The notes: a model not told the origin generated them from the letters alone. 64,000 nt of DNA from Pseudoramibacter porci (GCF_009696145.1 NZ_VUMO01000001.1:1-64000), one strand, 5' to 3'; shown: positions 17,264-24,225, counted from the first letter of the stretch. Program-made: numbers and translations.

Positions 17264-17339
17264 GCTATTGTAGCTCAGTAGGTAGAGCACCACCTCGGTA
17301 AGGTGGGGGTCACCGGTTCAAATCCGGTCAATAGCTCCA
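17264..17339 (+). tRNA. tRNA-Thr (anticodon GGT)
   Basis: Acceptor GCTATTG/CAATAGC, encoded TCCA end, anticodon GGT at 17297-17299, T-arm CCGGTTCAAATCCGG. It is the last host gene before the phage integrase, so its 3' end is one candidate for the attachment site. Confidence 0.95.
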
Positions 17340-17350
17340 GTGAAAATAAC

Positions 17351-17380
17351 GCCCGGATGGCTTAAATCCGGGCTTTTTTA
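17351..17380 (+). terminator. Terminator of the tRNA unit
   Basis: Perfect 8-bp stem GCCCGGAT/ATCCGGGC followed by TTTTTT. Nothing else convincing is seen up to the integrase at 17484; the prophage left junction should lie in this stretch or in the tRNA-Thr end. Confidence 0.9.
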
Positions 17381-17483
17381 TTGATTTTTTCAAGGCTGAA
17401 ATTCAGGTCTCTAAAAATAGAAAAACCGGAGATTTCATGCTTTTTTTGTACTTTCATTCGTATATTTTTCGTAAATTGTCGTA

Positions 17484-18563
17484 CTAAATCGTAGGGAAAA
17501 TGATGCGCGATTTGAGATCATCCACGGTATCATGAACATAAATTTTCCGTGTCAGCTCCAGGCTGCTGTGGCCCATCACTTTCGCGATGGCCTCGAGCGG
17601 GGTATGGAATCGGTACAGCATGGTGCCGTAGGTGTGGCGAAGCTCGTGAAGACTCAAGACGGGATAACCTGTTTCGTTTGAAAAATCTGTGATGAATCGA
17701 TGATAGTCACGCCGCGCGTAATTTTTCGGATCGGTGTGATCGCTCTGGCCGTGACCGACGACACACGGCGATTTCCTTTCAGTGGCAGCTAGAAAATCGG
17801 CGGTTTCAGTGTCAATGGGGATTTGTCTGACAGCGTTTCGCGTTTTGCCTTGTGTGATAATCATGCTGCCATCTTTAAACGTGACGGCGCGCCGAACGTT
17901 TATGATCTTATTTGGCAGGTCAATATCGCTCCAGCGAAGTGCACAGAGTTCACCGCGGCGAAGACCGGACTTGAGAATGATAAATGGTCCGAGTCCGTCT
18001 GGATGCATTTTGGCGAAGGCGATGCATTTAAAGTACGCCTCCTCGTCGTAGGCCTGCTTTTGTTTTGGCGGCTTGCCATATTTTCGGATGTCGATAAAAG
18101 GCGTTTTGACGATGAGATCGTTTTGAATGGCGTAATCAAAGGTATTTTTTAGAATGTAATAGAGCTTGTCGATGGCCCATTTATTCCGCCCTCTGTTGGC
18201 GACAAAGAATTTCTGAATATCGGCCTGTTTTACCTTGGCGATCGGCTGATCCTCAAAATAGCGCGTGATAATCTTTAAGCTGTATTCATAAGTCTGAGTA
18301 TAGGTTAGATCAGAGACAACGGGGCGCTTGCAGTTTTCCATCCAATGCTCACAGACGGCGGCGAGCGTCTCATTTGATTCGGCGATCAGCTCTTGATTGA
18401 GCATGAAAGCCTTGTATTTTTCGTCGATTTGTTCTTCAGCGCGGCGGCCGCGGCCGTAAAAGCTGTGATAGATTTTTTTCCCGGTCATCGGATCCACGCC
18501 GATGACTTTTTTGCGCTCGATCAGGCCGGTTTCTTTTTCACGTTTGGTTTTTGTGCGTCTCAT
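17484..18563 (-). CDS. int: Phage tyrosine integrase
   Basis: 359 residues. N-terminal arm-binding part, SAM-like core-binding domain (~65-155), catalytic domain with Arg203 (GLRRGEL), Lys240, His306-x-x-Arg309 (LHELRHTYG), His332 (GHSSLE) and nucleophile Tyr342. Full length and apparently active. It is transcribed toward the host tRNA genes, the usual layout beside attL. Start preceded by AAAGGATG. Confidence 0.96.
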   Translation of the reverse strand: MRRTKTKREKETGLIERKKVIGVDPMTGKKIYHSFYGRGRRAEEQIDEKYKAFMLNQELIAESNETLAAVCEHWMENCKRPVVSDLTYTQTYEYSLKIITRYFEDQPIAKVKQADIQKFFVANRGRNKWAIDKLYYILKNTFDYAIQNDLIVKTPFIDIRKYGKPPKQKQAYDEEAYFKCIAFAKMHPDGLGPFIILKSGLRRGELCALRWSDIDLPNKIINVRRAVTFKDGSMIITQGKTRNAVRQIPIDTETADFLAATERKSPCVVGHGQSDHTDPKNYARRDYHRFITDFSNETGYPVLSLHELRHTYGTMLYRFHTPLEAIAKVMGHSSLELTRKIYVHDTVDDLKSRIIFPTI

Positions 18564-18620
18564 GGTATCATCCTTTCTGCTTCAGTTCGGGCAGATTTTG
18601 CCCGAGGTTGAAATACTTTG

Positions 18621-18666
18621 GATCAGATGATACAATGAATATGCTAGTTTGTTGGATCATCTGATC
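18621..18666. repeat. 11-bp inverted repeat upstream of the integrase
   Basis: GATCAGATGAT (18621-18631) and its exact reverse complement (18656-18666) lie 24 bases apart in the integrase promoter region. They could be operators or integrase arm sites. A second small hairpin (CGGGCA/TGCCCG, ~18588-18603) lies in the integrase leader. Confidence 0.55.
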
Positions 18667-18735
18667 TGACCGATTATTATTTTCCACCCGTCTCTGTGTT
18701 GGCGCGCAGAGGCGGATTTATTTTTCTTAAATCAA

Positions 18736-18763
18736 TTGATTTTTCATGGAAAATTGTTATAAT
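18736..18763 (+). promoter_or_regulatory. Extended -10 promoter of a small RNA
   Basis: TTGATT, 16 bases ending in TGT, TATAAT: a TG-N-TATAAT extended promoter on the plus strand, in an otherwise leftward-transcribed region. Predicted start at about 18770, exactly at the first base of the RNA's closing stem. Confidence 0.7.
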
Positions 18764-18769
18764 ATATGT

Positions 18770-18866
18770 AAAGTTAACTTGTGAAGGAACAACACTGGGT
18801 CCCAGAATGGGGTAAGCGATGTTATCGCCGAGCAATTCCTATGTGCCTGGGGTTAACTTTTTTTCT
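18770..18866 (+). ncRNA. Small structured RNA convergent with the DUF3644 HEPN gene (candidate RNA antitoxin)
   Basis: About 95 bases. A perfect 9-bp closing stem AAAGTTAAC (18770-18778)/GTTAACTTT (18852-18860) runs directly into a U-run, so the 3' arm doubles as terminator. Internal elements: AGGAA/TTCCT (18785-18789/18836-18840), hairpin GCGAT-GTT-ATCGC (18816-18828), CTGG/CCAG hairpin near 18795, and a CCCAG (18801-18805)/CTGGG (18847-18851) pairing that competes with it or forms a pseudoknot. No open frame. The U-run is antisense to the last codons of the DUF3644 gene. Confidence 0.7.
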
Positions 18867-19830
18867 TTGATTTTTTTAGACTTGCAACGAATTTGTCAGG
18901 ATTCTTTTTTATTTCTTCTACAATGAAATCTACGAATTGTTGAGAATATGTATAACTTTTTAATTTTCCAATAACGTGTTTATACGCGAATTTTTTATTA
19001 GATTTAACATCATAGAAATCCATAATTAAATTAAGAATATATGAATTAAATCCTTTTTCATAATCGATTCGAATGTTTTCACGTTTTAATCGATTAGAAA
19101 CAATTGAGATTACAGTATTATACGAGAGCTTGTGAGTATTTGAAGGGTCTTTCAGATCTTTGACGATAGTGACTTTGTTGTCGGATTGATTTGCAATGGA
19201 TACGGTAAAGTCTGCATCTTTGCGTTTTTTTGTTATATATAGATTTTGTTTAAAATTGATTGAGAATTTGTCAGAATGGTATTCTTTTTCTAAAGCCTCA
19301 AGATCATTCGTTTGTTGGATGAATTTTTCTGCAATTTCTGGAGGATATTTTGCTTTTACCTCTTGATTTGTCAACGGGTCAATATTAACGGAAAGTGTTA
19401 AAAAGTTTGGAGCAATATAATCTGAAATATCGATATGATGAAACCGGAGCATTTCATTGGCATAGTTAAGTACACATGCTTGAAAAAGCGGGACATACTT
19501 AAGTTCATAGTCTTCAGTGATGTAATGTGTACTGATATTTCGCAGTTCGATTATTTTTTCGAGATTTTGCCGAACGCGGGTCGCTTTGTCTGAATATATT
19601 CTGCGAATGGTTTCTTCTAAACTAATTGTCCGATCGGGTTTATCTTTGTAATAAATTGATATGTCTCTTTTGATCAGCTCGGCTTTTAGCATTAGTTCCC
19701 ATGCGTTTACAATAAAGAAGCTAAATCCCTCTACACGGTATTTTATAGTCGGCTTATTATAAACTTCAAGACCGAGAATAAAGGCTTCGACGCTTTTCTC
19801 AGTCAGTCTCTTGATTTCTTCAGTTTTCAT
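18853..19830 (-). CDS. DUF3644 family protein with HEPN motif (putative RNase toxin)
   Basis: 325 residues. N-terminal half matches my recollection of the DUF3644 family (AFILGLEVYNKPTIKYRVEGFSFFIVNAWELMLKAELIKR) and contains an R-x4-H HEPN motif, LRNISTHYI (Arg97, His102), preceded by the usual long helix. HEPN proteins of this build are commonly ribonucleases in toxin-antitoxin or abortive-infection systems. The C-terminal half is Lys-rich and ends in KKSKKKS, whose codons overlap the terminator of the opposing small RNA. AT-rich compared with its neighbours, as expected for an acquired defence gene. No protein antitoxin is adjacent. Confidence 0.8.
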   Translation of the reverse strand: MKTEEIKRLTEKSVEAFILGLEVYNKPTIKYRVEGFSFFIVNAWELMLKAELIKRDISIYYKDKPDRTISLEETIRRIYSDKATRVRQNLEKIIELRNISTHYITEDYELKYVPLFQACVLNYANEMLRFHHIDISDYIAPNFLTLSVNIDPLTNQEVKAKYPPEIAEKFIQQTNDLEALEKEYHSDKFSINFKQNLYITKKRKDADFTVSIANQSDNKVTIVKDLKDPSNTHKLSYNTVISIVSNRLKRENIRIDYEKGFNSYILNLIMDFYDVKSNKKFAYKHVIGKLKSYTYSQQFVDFIVEEIKKNPDKFVASLKKSKKKS

Positions 19831-19845
19831 TTAGTCACCTTTTTT

Positions 19846-19873
19846 CTTGTTTCTCCTTGCGTAAATTTACTCA
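19846..19873. repeat. 28-bp direct repeat, copy 1 (left of hicBA)
   Basis: Matches 20695-20722 in 26 of 28 positions (core TTCTCCTTGCGT then AATTTACTCA). The two copies bracket the hicBA genes, suggesting the toxin-antitoxin cassette entered or can leave by recombination at this sequence. Confidence 0.7.
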
Positions 19874-19911
19874 TTTTTACTCACGCGCCCACGCGAGGCG
19901 CGACTATAACG

Positions 19912-19931
19912 TTTTGTTGACCTCAACAAAA
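19912..19931. repeat. Perfect inverted repeat downstream of hicB
   Basis: TTTTGTTGA and TCAACAAAA separated by two bases. It lies 10 bases past the hicB stop with no strong U-run; it may be a weak bidirectional terminator or a protein site. Confidence 0.5.
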
Positions 19932-19940
19932 TGTTCGAGG

Positions 19941-20360
19941 TTATGCCCGTTTCCTTTCATCCGAATTTACATCTAGATAATCCATCAGAGCACTTTGAAA
20001 GACTTTTGAGAAATTGACGCCTTCTTCATCAGCTTTGGACGCGAGCCAAGCGGGAAGTGAAAGCGTCTTTTTAACGTAACGTGTTTTCATTTTGTCGCGG
20101 ATCGTAGGCATGAAAACTTCGATCAAAACCGGAACTTCATTTTTTTCGAGATGAATTTTATCGATCGGTGTCGGGTCGGGAATAGGTTCATCGTCCTGCT
20201 CCATTCCCCATAGATGCAGCCCCATCGCTTCTTTCGCGTTTTTCATGGCTTCTTCTGTCGTCTGTGCGCAGGGCAGACACCCGGGAAGATCAGGAAACGA
20301 AATCGAAATGCCGTCGTCGTCATAGTGGAAAACGGCGATATATTCATATCTTTTTTTCAT
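19941..20360 (-). CDS. hicB: HicB-family antitoxin
   Basis: 139 residues. The N-terminal HicB fold reads YIAVFHYDDDGISISFPDLPGCLPCAQTTEEAMKNAKEAMGLHLWGM; the C-terminus ends in a ribbon-helix-helix-like DNA-binding part (RYVKKTLSLPAWLASKADEEGVNFSKVFQSALMDYL). It neutralises HicA and represses the operon. Lies 33 bases downstream of hicA on the same strand. Confidence 0.93.
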   Translation of the reverse strand: MKKRYEYIAVFHYDDDGISISFPDLPGCLPCAQTTEEAMKNAKEAMGLHLWGMEQDDEPIPDPTPIDKIHLEKNEVPVLIEVFMPTIRDKMKTRYVKKTLSLPAWLASKADEEGVNFSKVFQSALMDYLDVNSDERKRA

Positions 20361-20393
20361 ATTTTTCTCCCTGTATAGATGATTGCTCAGGGC

Positions 20394-20591
20394 TTACTTG
20401 AATTTCAGCCCTGATTGTTTTTCAATGCTTTTTAATGTGGCCATCGGAATGTCTTTGACGGGATGGGTAAGGGTTACTCTTCCTTTTTTCGTCGGATGCT
20501 TGAATTGGTGATGATCGCCGATACATCCCACTTCATACCAACCGTCTTTTTTCAGTATTTTGAGCACTTCTCTTGATGAGTAACTTTTCAT
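20394..20591 (-). CDS. hicA: HicA-family mRNA interferase toxin
   Basis: 65 residues from the ATG at 20591 behind AAAGGGGGAAA; a longer frame adds 11 residues without a ribosome site. Signature SSREVLKILKKDGWYEVGCIGDHHQFKHPTKKGRVTLTHPVKDIPMATLKSIEKQSGL, with the catalytic His in GDHHQF. dsRBD-like fold that cleaves mRNA. Toxin-first order is usual for hicAB. Confidence 0.93.
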   Translation of the reverse strand: MKSYSSREVLKILKKDGWYEVGCIGDHHQFKHPTKKGRVTLTHPVKDIPMATLKSIEKQSGLKFK

Positions 20592-20612
20592 TTTTCCCCC
20601 TTTCATGACATT

Positions 20613-20664
20613 ATTATAATACATAATTTATTACGTGTCAACATTGAAAGTAAATAATTTATTA
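20613..20664 (-). promoter_or_regulatory. hicAB promoter with two operator-like repeats
   Basis: On the minus strand TTGACA (20636-20641), 17 bases, TATAAT (20613-20618): near consensus. The 11-mer ATAATTTATTA occurs at 20623-20633, inside the spacer, and at 20654-20664, upstream of -35, 31 bp apart (three helical turns). These are likely HicB binding sites for autorepression. Confidence 0.7.
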
Positions 20665-20694
20665 TGTATTAAAGATTTTGCAGCAGTTATATTT

Positions 20695-20722
20695 CTTGGT
20701 TCTCCTTGCGTGAATTTACTCA
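20695..20722. repeat. 28-bp direct repeat, copy 2 (right of hicBA)
   Basis: Second copy of the repeat at 19846-19873, differing at two positions. Further TTTACTCAAG words follow at short spacing. Confidence 0.7.
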
Positions 20723-20752
20723 AGAATTACACATTTACTCAAGATTTACTCA

Positions 20753-20790
20753 AGTTAATTGAGTTTTCCCGAGTTAATTGAGTTTTCCCG
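20753..20790. repeat. Tandem 19-bp repeat behind the repressor gene
   Basis: Two exact head-to-tail copies of a 19-bp unit beginning AGTTAATTGAG and ending TTTTCCCG. The preceding text contains CTCAA-N5-TTGAG, so the block is partly palindromic. The gap between hicBA and the repressor stop (20894) holds nothing else recognisable. Confidence 0.65.
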
Positions 20791-20893
20791 CGCTGCATTT
20801 CCGCAGCTGTTGCATTTTCCCACCACCTCACGGCGTCCTGATCTGCTGGACGACGGGCCCGAGGATCTGGATCGGCGCGTCGCTGGGGCCGTT

Positions 20894-21511
20894 CTAGTCA
20901 ATTTTATGATAAACGCCGACGAGCAGACCGACGACGTAAAGATCGACATAATCCACAATGATCGGTTTATATTCTTTATTACAGGGTTGTAAGATGACGG
21001 TTTTGCCGTCGCGGTACAGCTGCTTAAGAGTCGCCGAATCTTCTGCACCAAAAACGACGGCGTATATCTCGCCGTCGATCAGCTCAAAGTCTTTCTGTAA
21101 AAATGCAATGTCGCCGTCATATATGCCAGCGTCTATCATAGAATCGCCGTGTACTATTAAACAGTAATCGGCTTTAACAGATTGGTCAATGAAAAACATG
21201 CCCTTGAAATTTTCCTCGCCATATACGCCGTCGCCCGCACATATCTCGCCCAAGATCGGAATGGGAATTGCACCAGGGGTGATGATATTAGAGGGGATGC
21301 AGCGTTTGTGCTCATAACCCATCAACCAAGCAGGACTTACATTTAAAGCTTGTGCTAACCGATCAATTTTATCTTGTTTAGGTTCATATTTTCCGGTTAA
21401 ATAGTCAGAAATAGAAGATGCCCTTATACCGGATTTTCTCGATAATTCCGCTGCTGTCATATTATTTTTTTCCATTAACATTTTTAACCGGCTTATTAAT
21501 TTTTCCTTCAT
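20894..21511 (-). CDS. CI/LexA-type phage repressor (HTH plus S24 peptidase)
   Basis: 205 residues from ATG 21511 behind AGGAGAAAT. XRE helix-turn-helix at ~8-60 (TAAELSRKSGIRASSISDYLTGKYEPKQDKIDRLAQAL); C-terminal S24 domain with Ala92-Gly93 cleavage site (GEICAGDGVYGEE), catalytic Ser124 (HGDSMIDAGIYDGD) and Lys163 (SATLKQLY). It should keep lysogeny and self-cleave when RecA is activated. Divergent from the Cro-like gene across operators O1-O3. Confidence 0.94.
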   Translation of the reverse strand: MKEKLISRLKMLMEKNNMTAAELSRKSGIRASSISDYLTGKYEPKQDKIDRLAQALNVSPAWLMGYEHKRCIPSNIITPGAIPIPILGEICAGDGVYGEENFKGMFFIDQSVKADYCLIVHGDSMIDAGIYDGDIAFLQKDFELIDGEIYAVVFGAEDSATLKQLYRDGKTVILQPCNKEYKPIIVDYVDLYVVGLLVGVYHKID

Positions 21512-21542
21512 AATAATTATTTCTCCTAATGATGATGGCTTT

Positions 21543-21571
21543 ATTATATACGGAAAAACGGACATAATCAA
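21543..21571 (-). promoter_or_regulatory. Repressor-maintenance promoter with operator O1 in its spacer
   Basis: Minus strand TTGATT (21566-21571), 17 bases, TATAAT (21543-21548). The degenerate operator TACGGAAAAACGGA (21549-21562) fills the spacer, so high repressor levels would shut off the repressor's own gene. Confidence 0.7.
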
Positions 21572-21589
21572 CGAAATATTTAAAAATCA

Positions 21590-21655
21590 TACAGAAAACC
21601 GTTGACAAAGCAAAGGCAAAGCGGTAATATAATTTTAGAAATACGGAAAACCGTA
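21590..21655 (+). promoter_or_regulatory. Early lytic promoter with operators O2 and O3
   Basis: TTGACA (21602-21607), 17 bases, TAATAT (21625-21630). O2, TACAGAAAACCGTT (21590-21603), overlaps the -35 box; O3, the perfect palindrome TACGGAAAACCGTA (21642-21655), lies just after the start point. Repressor bound here would block the Cro-like gene and everything downstream. Confidence 0.75.
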
Positions 21656-21675
21656 AAGAAAGGGATGATAAAATA

Positions 21676-21918
21676 TTGAAATACGATTATTCATACTTAA
21701 GAGGGTTTATTAAACAACATTTTGGCAGGAACCAAGATTACGCTGATTACCTTGGAATTAGCGCAACATCACTATATGATCGGTTATCTAATCGAACGCC
21801 ATTTAGTCAAGATGAAATTGATAAAACCGCACAATTCGATGATTTGTCTGGAGATGACTTAATGCGTCTTTTTTTTACCAAGGAAAATACGGAAAACCGT
21901 ACAACACTTGCAAAATAA
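21676..21918 (+). CDS. Cro-like helix-turn-helix protein (DUF739 family)
   Basis: 80 residues, TTG start behind AAAGGG. The body YSYLRGFIKQHFGRNQDYADYLGISATSLYDRLSNRTPFSQDEIDKTAQF resembles DUF739/Cro-like phage regulators. It is the first lytic gene, opposite the CI-like repressor. The last codons contain a fourth exact operator (O4). Confidence 0.8.
   Translation: MKYDYSYLRGFIKQHFGRNQDYADYLGISATSLYDRLSNRTPFSQDEIDKTAQFDDLSGDDLMRLFFTKENTENRTTLAK
21888..21901. promoter_or_regulatory. Operator O4 inside the 3' end of the Cro-like gene
   Basis: A second exact copy of TACGGAAAACCGTA, 246 bp downstream of O3. Its distance suggests DNA looping by repressor or an early-elongation roadblock. Confidence 0.7.
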
Positions 21919-21974
21919 AAGCTTAAGAAAATGTACAGATTGAGACGTTCTTGAAGAAGTGAGGAGGAAACGTA

Positions 21975-22172
21975 ATCAAAATAGCAATCATTATACTATC
22001 AATCACTACGATCATATCCGTGTTGCGCTGGCTTAACTGGAAGGTCGCAACAGCCGCACTGTTCTACTATATGGAACAGAAAAAATACACGTCCCCGGAT
22101 AATGAAGAAATGAAGACGTGTATGGCTTGGGTTATGCGGATGATGATTAAAGACTTATTTCATTGCCAATGA
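21975..22172 (+). CDS. Small phage membrane protein with an apparently non-canonical start
   Basis: About 65 residues: a hydrophobic N-terminal segment (IKIAIIILSITTIISVLRWLNWK) followed by ATAALFYYMEQKKYTSPDNEEMKTCMAWVMRMMIKDLFHCQ, a pattern I associate with small early proteins of Clostridia phages. A perfect GAGGAGG site (21961-21967) is followed by GTA ATC AAA, with no ATG/GTG/TTG before GTG 22020 and a stop upstream. Either ATC 21975 starts translation, the start codon is mutated, or a shorter product starts at GTG 22020 or ATG 22071. Confidence 0.6.
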   Translation: MKIAIIILSITTIISVLRWLNWKVATAALFYYMEQKKYTSPDNEEMKTCMAWVMRMMIKDLFHCQ

Positions 22173-22517
22173 ATTAATCGCTTGAATCAACGCCGGAATT
22201 GAATTAATTACGGCTTCAGGCAATTTTGACTTAATCTTGGCCCATACTGTTTTGTCGCGAATTTTATTTATAAATTGGTGGCCTTCACTTGTCAAATCCA
22301 TTATTCGACTAATACCTGGGACGCTCATATTAATGTACGTGTAAATTTGGCATTCAATAAGATTAGCTTCCGAAAGCTTTAAGCAGGTATAAGTCAATTC
22401 ATCTTCGGAATATTGAGGATAAGCGTTCAACAAATCCGGTATTTCGAGAGTTTGACCAAATGAAAGACCTTCAATGCATAGCAGAATATCGCGAACGCAA
22501 TCGTTATTAAGTTTCAT
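22155..22517 (-). CDS. DUF2513 family phage protein
   Basis: 120 residues. MKLNNDCVRDILLCIEGLSFGQTLEI and the later LTSEGHQFINKIRDKTVWAKIKSKL are the DUF2513 hallmarks; a winged-helix-like middle is likely. Function unknown. Good GGGAGG site. Monocistronic on the minus strand; its last 18 bases overlap the small membrane gene on the plus strand. Confidence 0.85.
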   Translation of the reverse strand: MKLNNDCVRDILLCIEGLSFGQTLEIPDLLNAYPQYSEDELTYTCLKLSEANLIECQIYTYINMSVPGISRIMDLTSEGHQFINKIRDKTVWAKIKSKLPEAVINSIPALIQAINSLAMK

Positions 22518-22551
22518 ATAAGTACCTCCCTTCTATAAGATTTCACCCATT

Positions 22552-22571
22552 TTGATGATATCAACATTATA
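22552..22571 (-). promoter_or_regulatory. Promoter and palindromic operator of the DUF2513 gene
   Basis: On the minus strand an extended -10 (TGC-TATAAT, TATAAT at 22566-22571) is abutted by the perfect palindrome TTGAT-GAT-ATCAA (22552-22564), which would cover the transcription start. Confidence 0.55.
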
Positions 22572-22644
22572 GCATTGTGGGGGCGCATAAAAATAGGCCG
22601 ACAAAAGGACGGCCTGTAAAAATTAATGATTATGAGGAGGAAGG

Positions 22645-22728
22645 ATGACATTCGAGATATTTAAATGGATTTACTGTACGGCGTGCTTAATCATCAGCTT
22701 TATCGCCTTGATCCACAGCTATCAGTAA
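22645..22728 (+). CDS. Predicted 27-residue membrane peptide
   Basis: ATG right behind a perfect GAGGAGGAAGG site. Translation MTFEIFKWIYCTAC... continues hydrophobic (LIISFIALIHSYQ): one membrane span. Ends 7 bases inside the 3' end of the opposite gene. Function unknown; supported only by the ribosome site and hydrophobicity. Confidence 0.45.
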   Translation: MTFEIFKWIYCTACLIISFIALIHSYQ

Positions 22729-23408
22729 TGAAAGCCGAGATGGTTTTTATCCCGATCAGCAGCTTCTTGATAAGACGTTCCAAGAATCGGTCGTGTTTTC
22801 TTGGCTAACTCAGCCCATCCGGTAACATTACAGACTCGGAATTCGGAACGGAAGGATTTGAAATTATCCTGGCAATACGGATTACGTCTTGCAAATGGGG
22901 GCTTTTTCATCGCGACGCAAAAAGAAACAGCAATGTGCTGAGTGTCTTCGCCGGCACGGACGAATAAATCCCATTGCGTGACTGCATTCGCTTTAAGAAC
23001 GCCACTTATTCCCTCCGGCATGTGATGAACAGAAGGAAGCAGCGGATTTGTCTGATTTTCGCGATAGAAAATCATATCGCGAAAGCGGGGAGGCATGCTT
23101 CTTCTGGTAACCAAGGGAAGCAGCTCATGAGTATCGGCATCTATTACGACGAGGTCGAAATAGCCAATATCAACAGGGGATGTGTTAACAATATCAATAC
23201 TGAAGTTAATGCCATAGCCGACAGCAGATTCAGGAATAAAATGACCGCTGGTGTCATTGCAGTAAACGGCACTATCGAGATAATAATCGATCTGATCGTT
23301 GAAGAATACTCGATAACGCTTGCTCGTACGCCAAAAAGACAAGATGGAAAATATCAACGCAATTGTTGAAAGGATGACAGGAAAATACTGGGTAATGAAA
23401 ATCTTCAC
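22722..23408 (-). CDS. Membrane-anchored protein of unknown function
   Basis: 228 residues. One N-terminal membrane segment (~8-26, YFPVILSTIALIFSILSFW) followed by a soluble domain of about 195 residues with no motif I recognise. Its leftward orientation in the lysogeny region suggests expression from the prophage (for example superinfection exclusion), but this is inference from position only. Confidence 0.65.
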   Translation of the reverse strand: MKIFITQYFPVILSTIALIFSILSFWRTSKRYRVFFNDQIDYYLDSAVYCNDTSGHFIPESAVGYGINFSIDIVNTSPVDIGYFDLVVIDADTHELLPLVTRRSMPPRFRDMIFYRENQTNPLLPSVHHMPEGISGVLKANAVTQWDLFVRAGEDTQHIAVSFCVAMKKPPFARRNPYCQDNFKSFRSEFRVCNVTGWAELAKKTRPILGTSYQEAADRDKNHLGFHY

Positions 23409-23461
23409 AATAAAGACCTCCTGGGTTTTTATCCATTATAGCAGACTAGAAAGGAGAGCGA

Positions 23462-23731
23462 ATGAACGAATTCACAGATATTGTATACGACAATTTGATC
23501 GCCGGTAAGGCGTGGGAACGATGCGAAAAATACATTGAGGATTACAATGATCTGTCGCTGCTATTTGATGAACTTTATGAATCTTTTATCACAGCAGCCA
23601 ACACTATCGATAGTGATATCGCACCGATGGCGGTCGAAATGATCGATGAAATTTTCGATCAGATCGACACTGAAGAGGTTTTAACGAGCGCGATTGATAA
23701 GTACCGGATATTACATCCAAAACAACAGTAA
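23462..23731 (+). CDS. Hypothetical acidic phage protein
   Basis: 89 residues, strongly acidic and helical (FDELYESFITAANTIDSDIAPMAVEMIDEIFDQIDTEE). AAGGAGAG site, followed 14 bases later by the next gene. No family recognised. Confidence 0.65.
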   Translation: MNEFTDIVYDNLIAGKAWERCEKYIEDYNDLSLLFDELYESFITAANTIDSDIAPMAVEMIDEIFDQIDTEEVLTSAIDKYRILHPKQQ

Positions 23732-23745
23732 GGAAGGAGAACGGC

Positions 23746-24045
23746 ATGAAAGTTACGATTGATCTTCCAGACAGCATCGCCAGGCGGATCGATGAACTCA
23801 CATCGCTTGTGGAAGCCAATGACAAGCGCAATTACATTCGGACAGAGGACGCCGCACGGTTCTGCGGAATGGATGCGGAATCGTACAGAAACGCGGCACT
23901 TCGGGGCGCGGTTCCATTCGCGATTGCTTACCGAAAAACGGCAGGCGCAAACGCCTGCGTTCGGACGGCGATCTTGCCCTTCTATTTATCCATGATGAAT
24001 ATCAACGGGCAGGACATTATCAATGCGATGGGGGTCGCAAAATGA
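23746..24045 (+). CDS. Small phage protein, possible DNA-binding
   Basis: 99 residues. N-terminal MKVTIDLPDSIARRIDELTSLVEA may form a helix for assembly; the middle (YIRTEDAARFCGMDAESYRNAALRGAVPFAIAYRKT) looks like a winged-helix/excisionase-type segment with a wing before FAIAYRK. AAGGAGA site. Function inferred only. Confidence 0.6.
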   Translation: MKVTIDLPDSIARRIDELTSLVEANDKRNYIRTEDAARFCGMDAESYRNAALRGAVPFAIAYRKTAGANACVRTAILPFYLSMMNINGQDIINAMGVAK

Positions 24046-24215
24046 AACGAAAAGTTTTGCGCTTTATGGATTTTACAGCCATTATGACGCTGTTAATCGG
24101 CGCTTCGGCTGCAGACTGGTCGCCGATCGGAATCGTTGCGGCCATGATCCTGATCCCGTGTGGGTACATCTGGGTTAGGCAATGGGCAGAAAGGAGCATG
24201 AATGAAAGAAATTAG
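24042..24215 (+). CDS. Small membrane protein
   Basis: 57 residues; starts in the ATGA overlap with the preceding stop. Two hydrophobic stretches (FTAIMTLLIGASAA and PIGIVAAMILIPCGYIWV). No family recognised. Confidence 0.55.
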   Translation: MKRKVLRFMDFTAIMTLLIGASAADWSPIGIVAAMILIPCGYIWVRQWAERSMNERN

Positions 24216-24225
24216 CATGAAAAAA

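Noticed and set aside
17340-17483. Exact attL core
   Set aside because: The right prophage end is outside the window, so no duplicated core can be matched; tRNA-Thr 3' end is only a positional suggestion.
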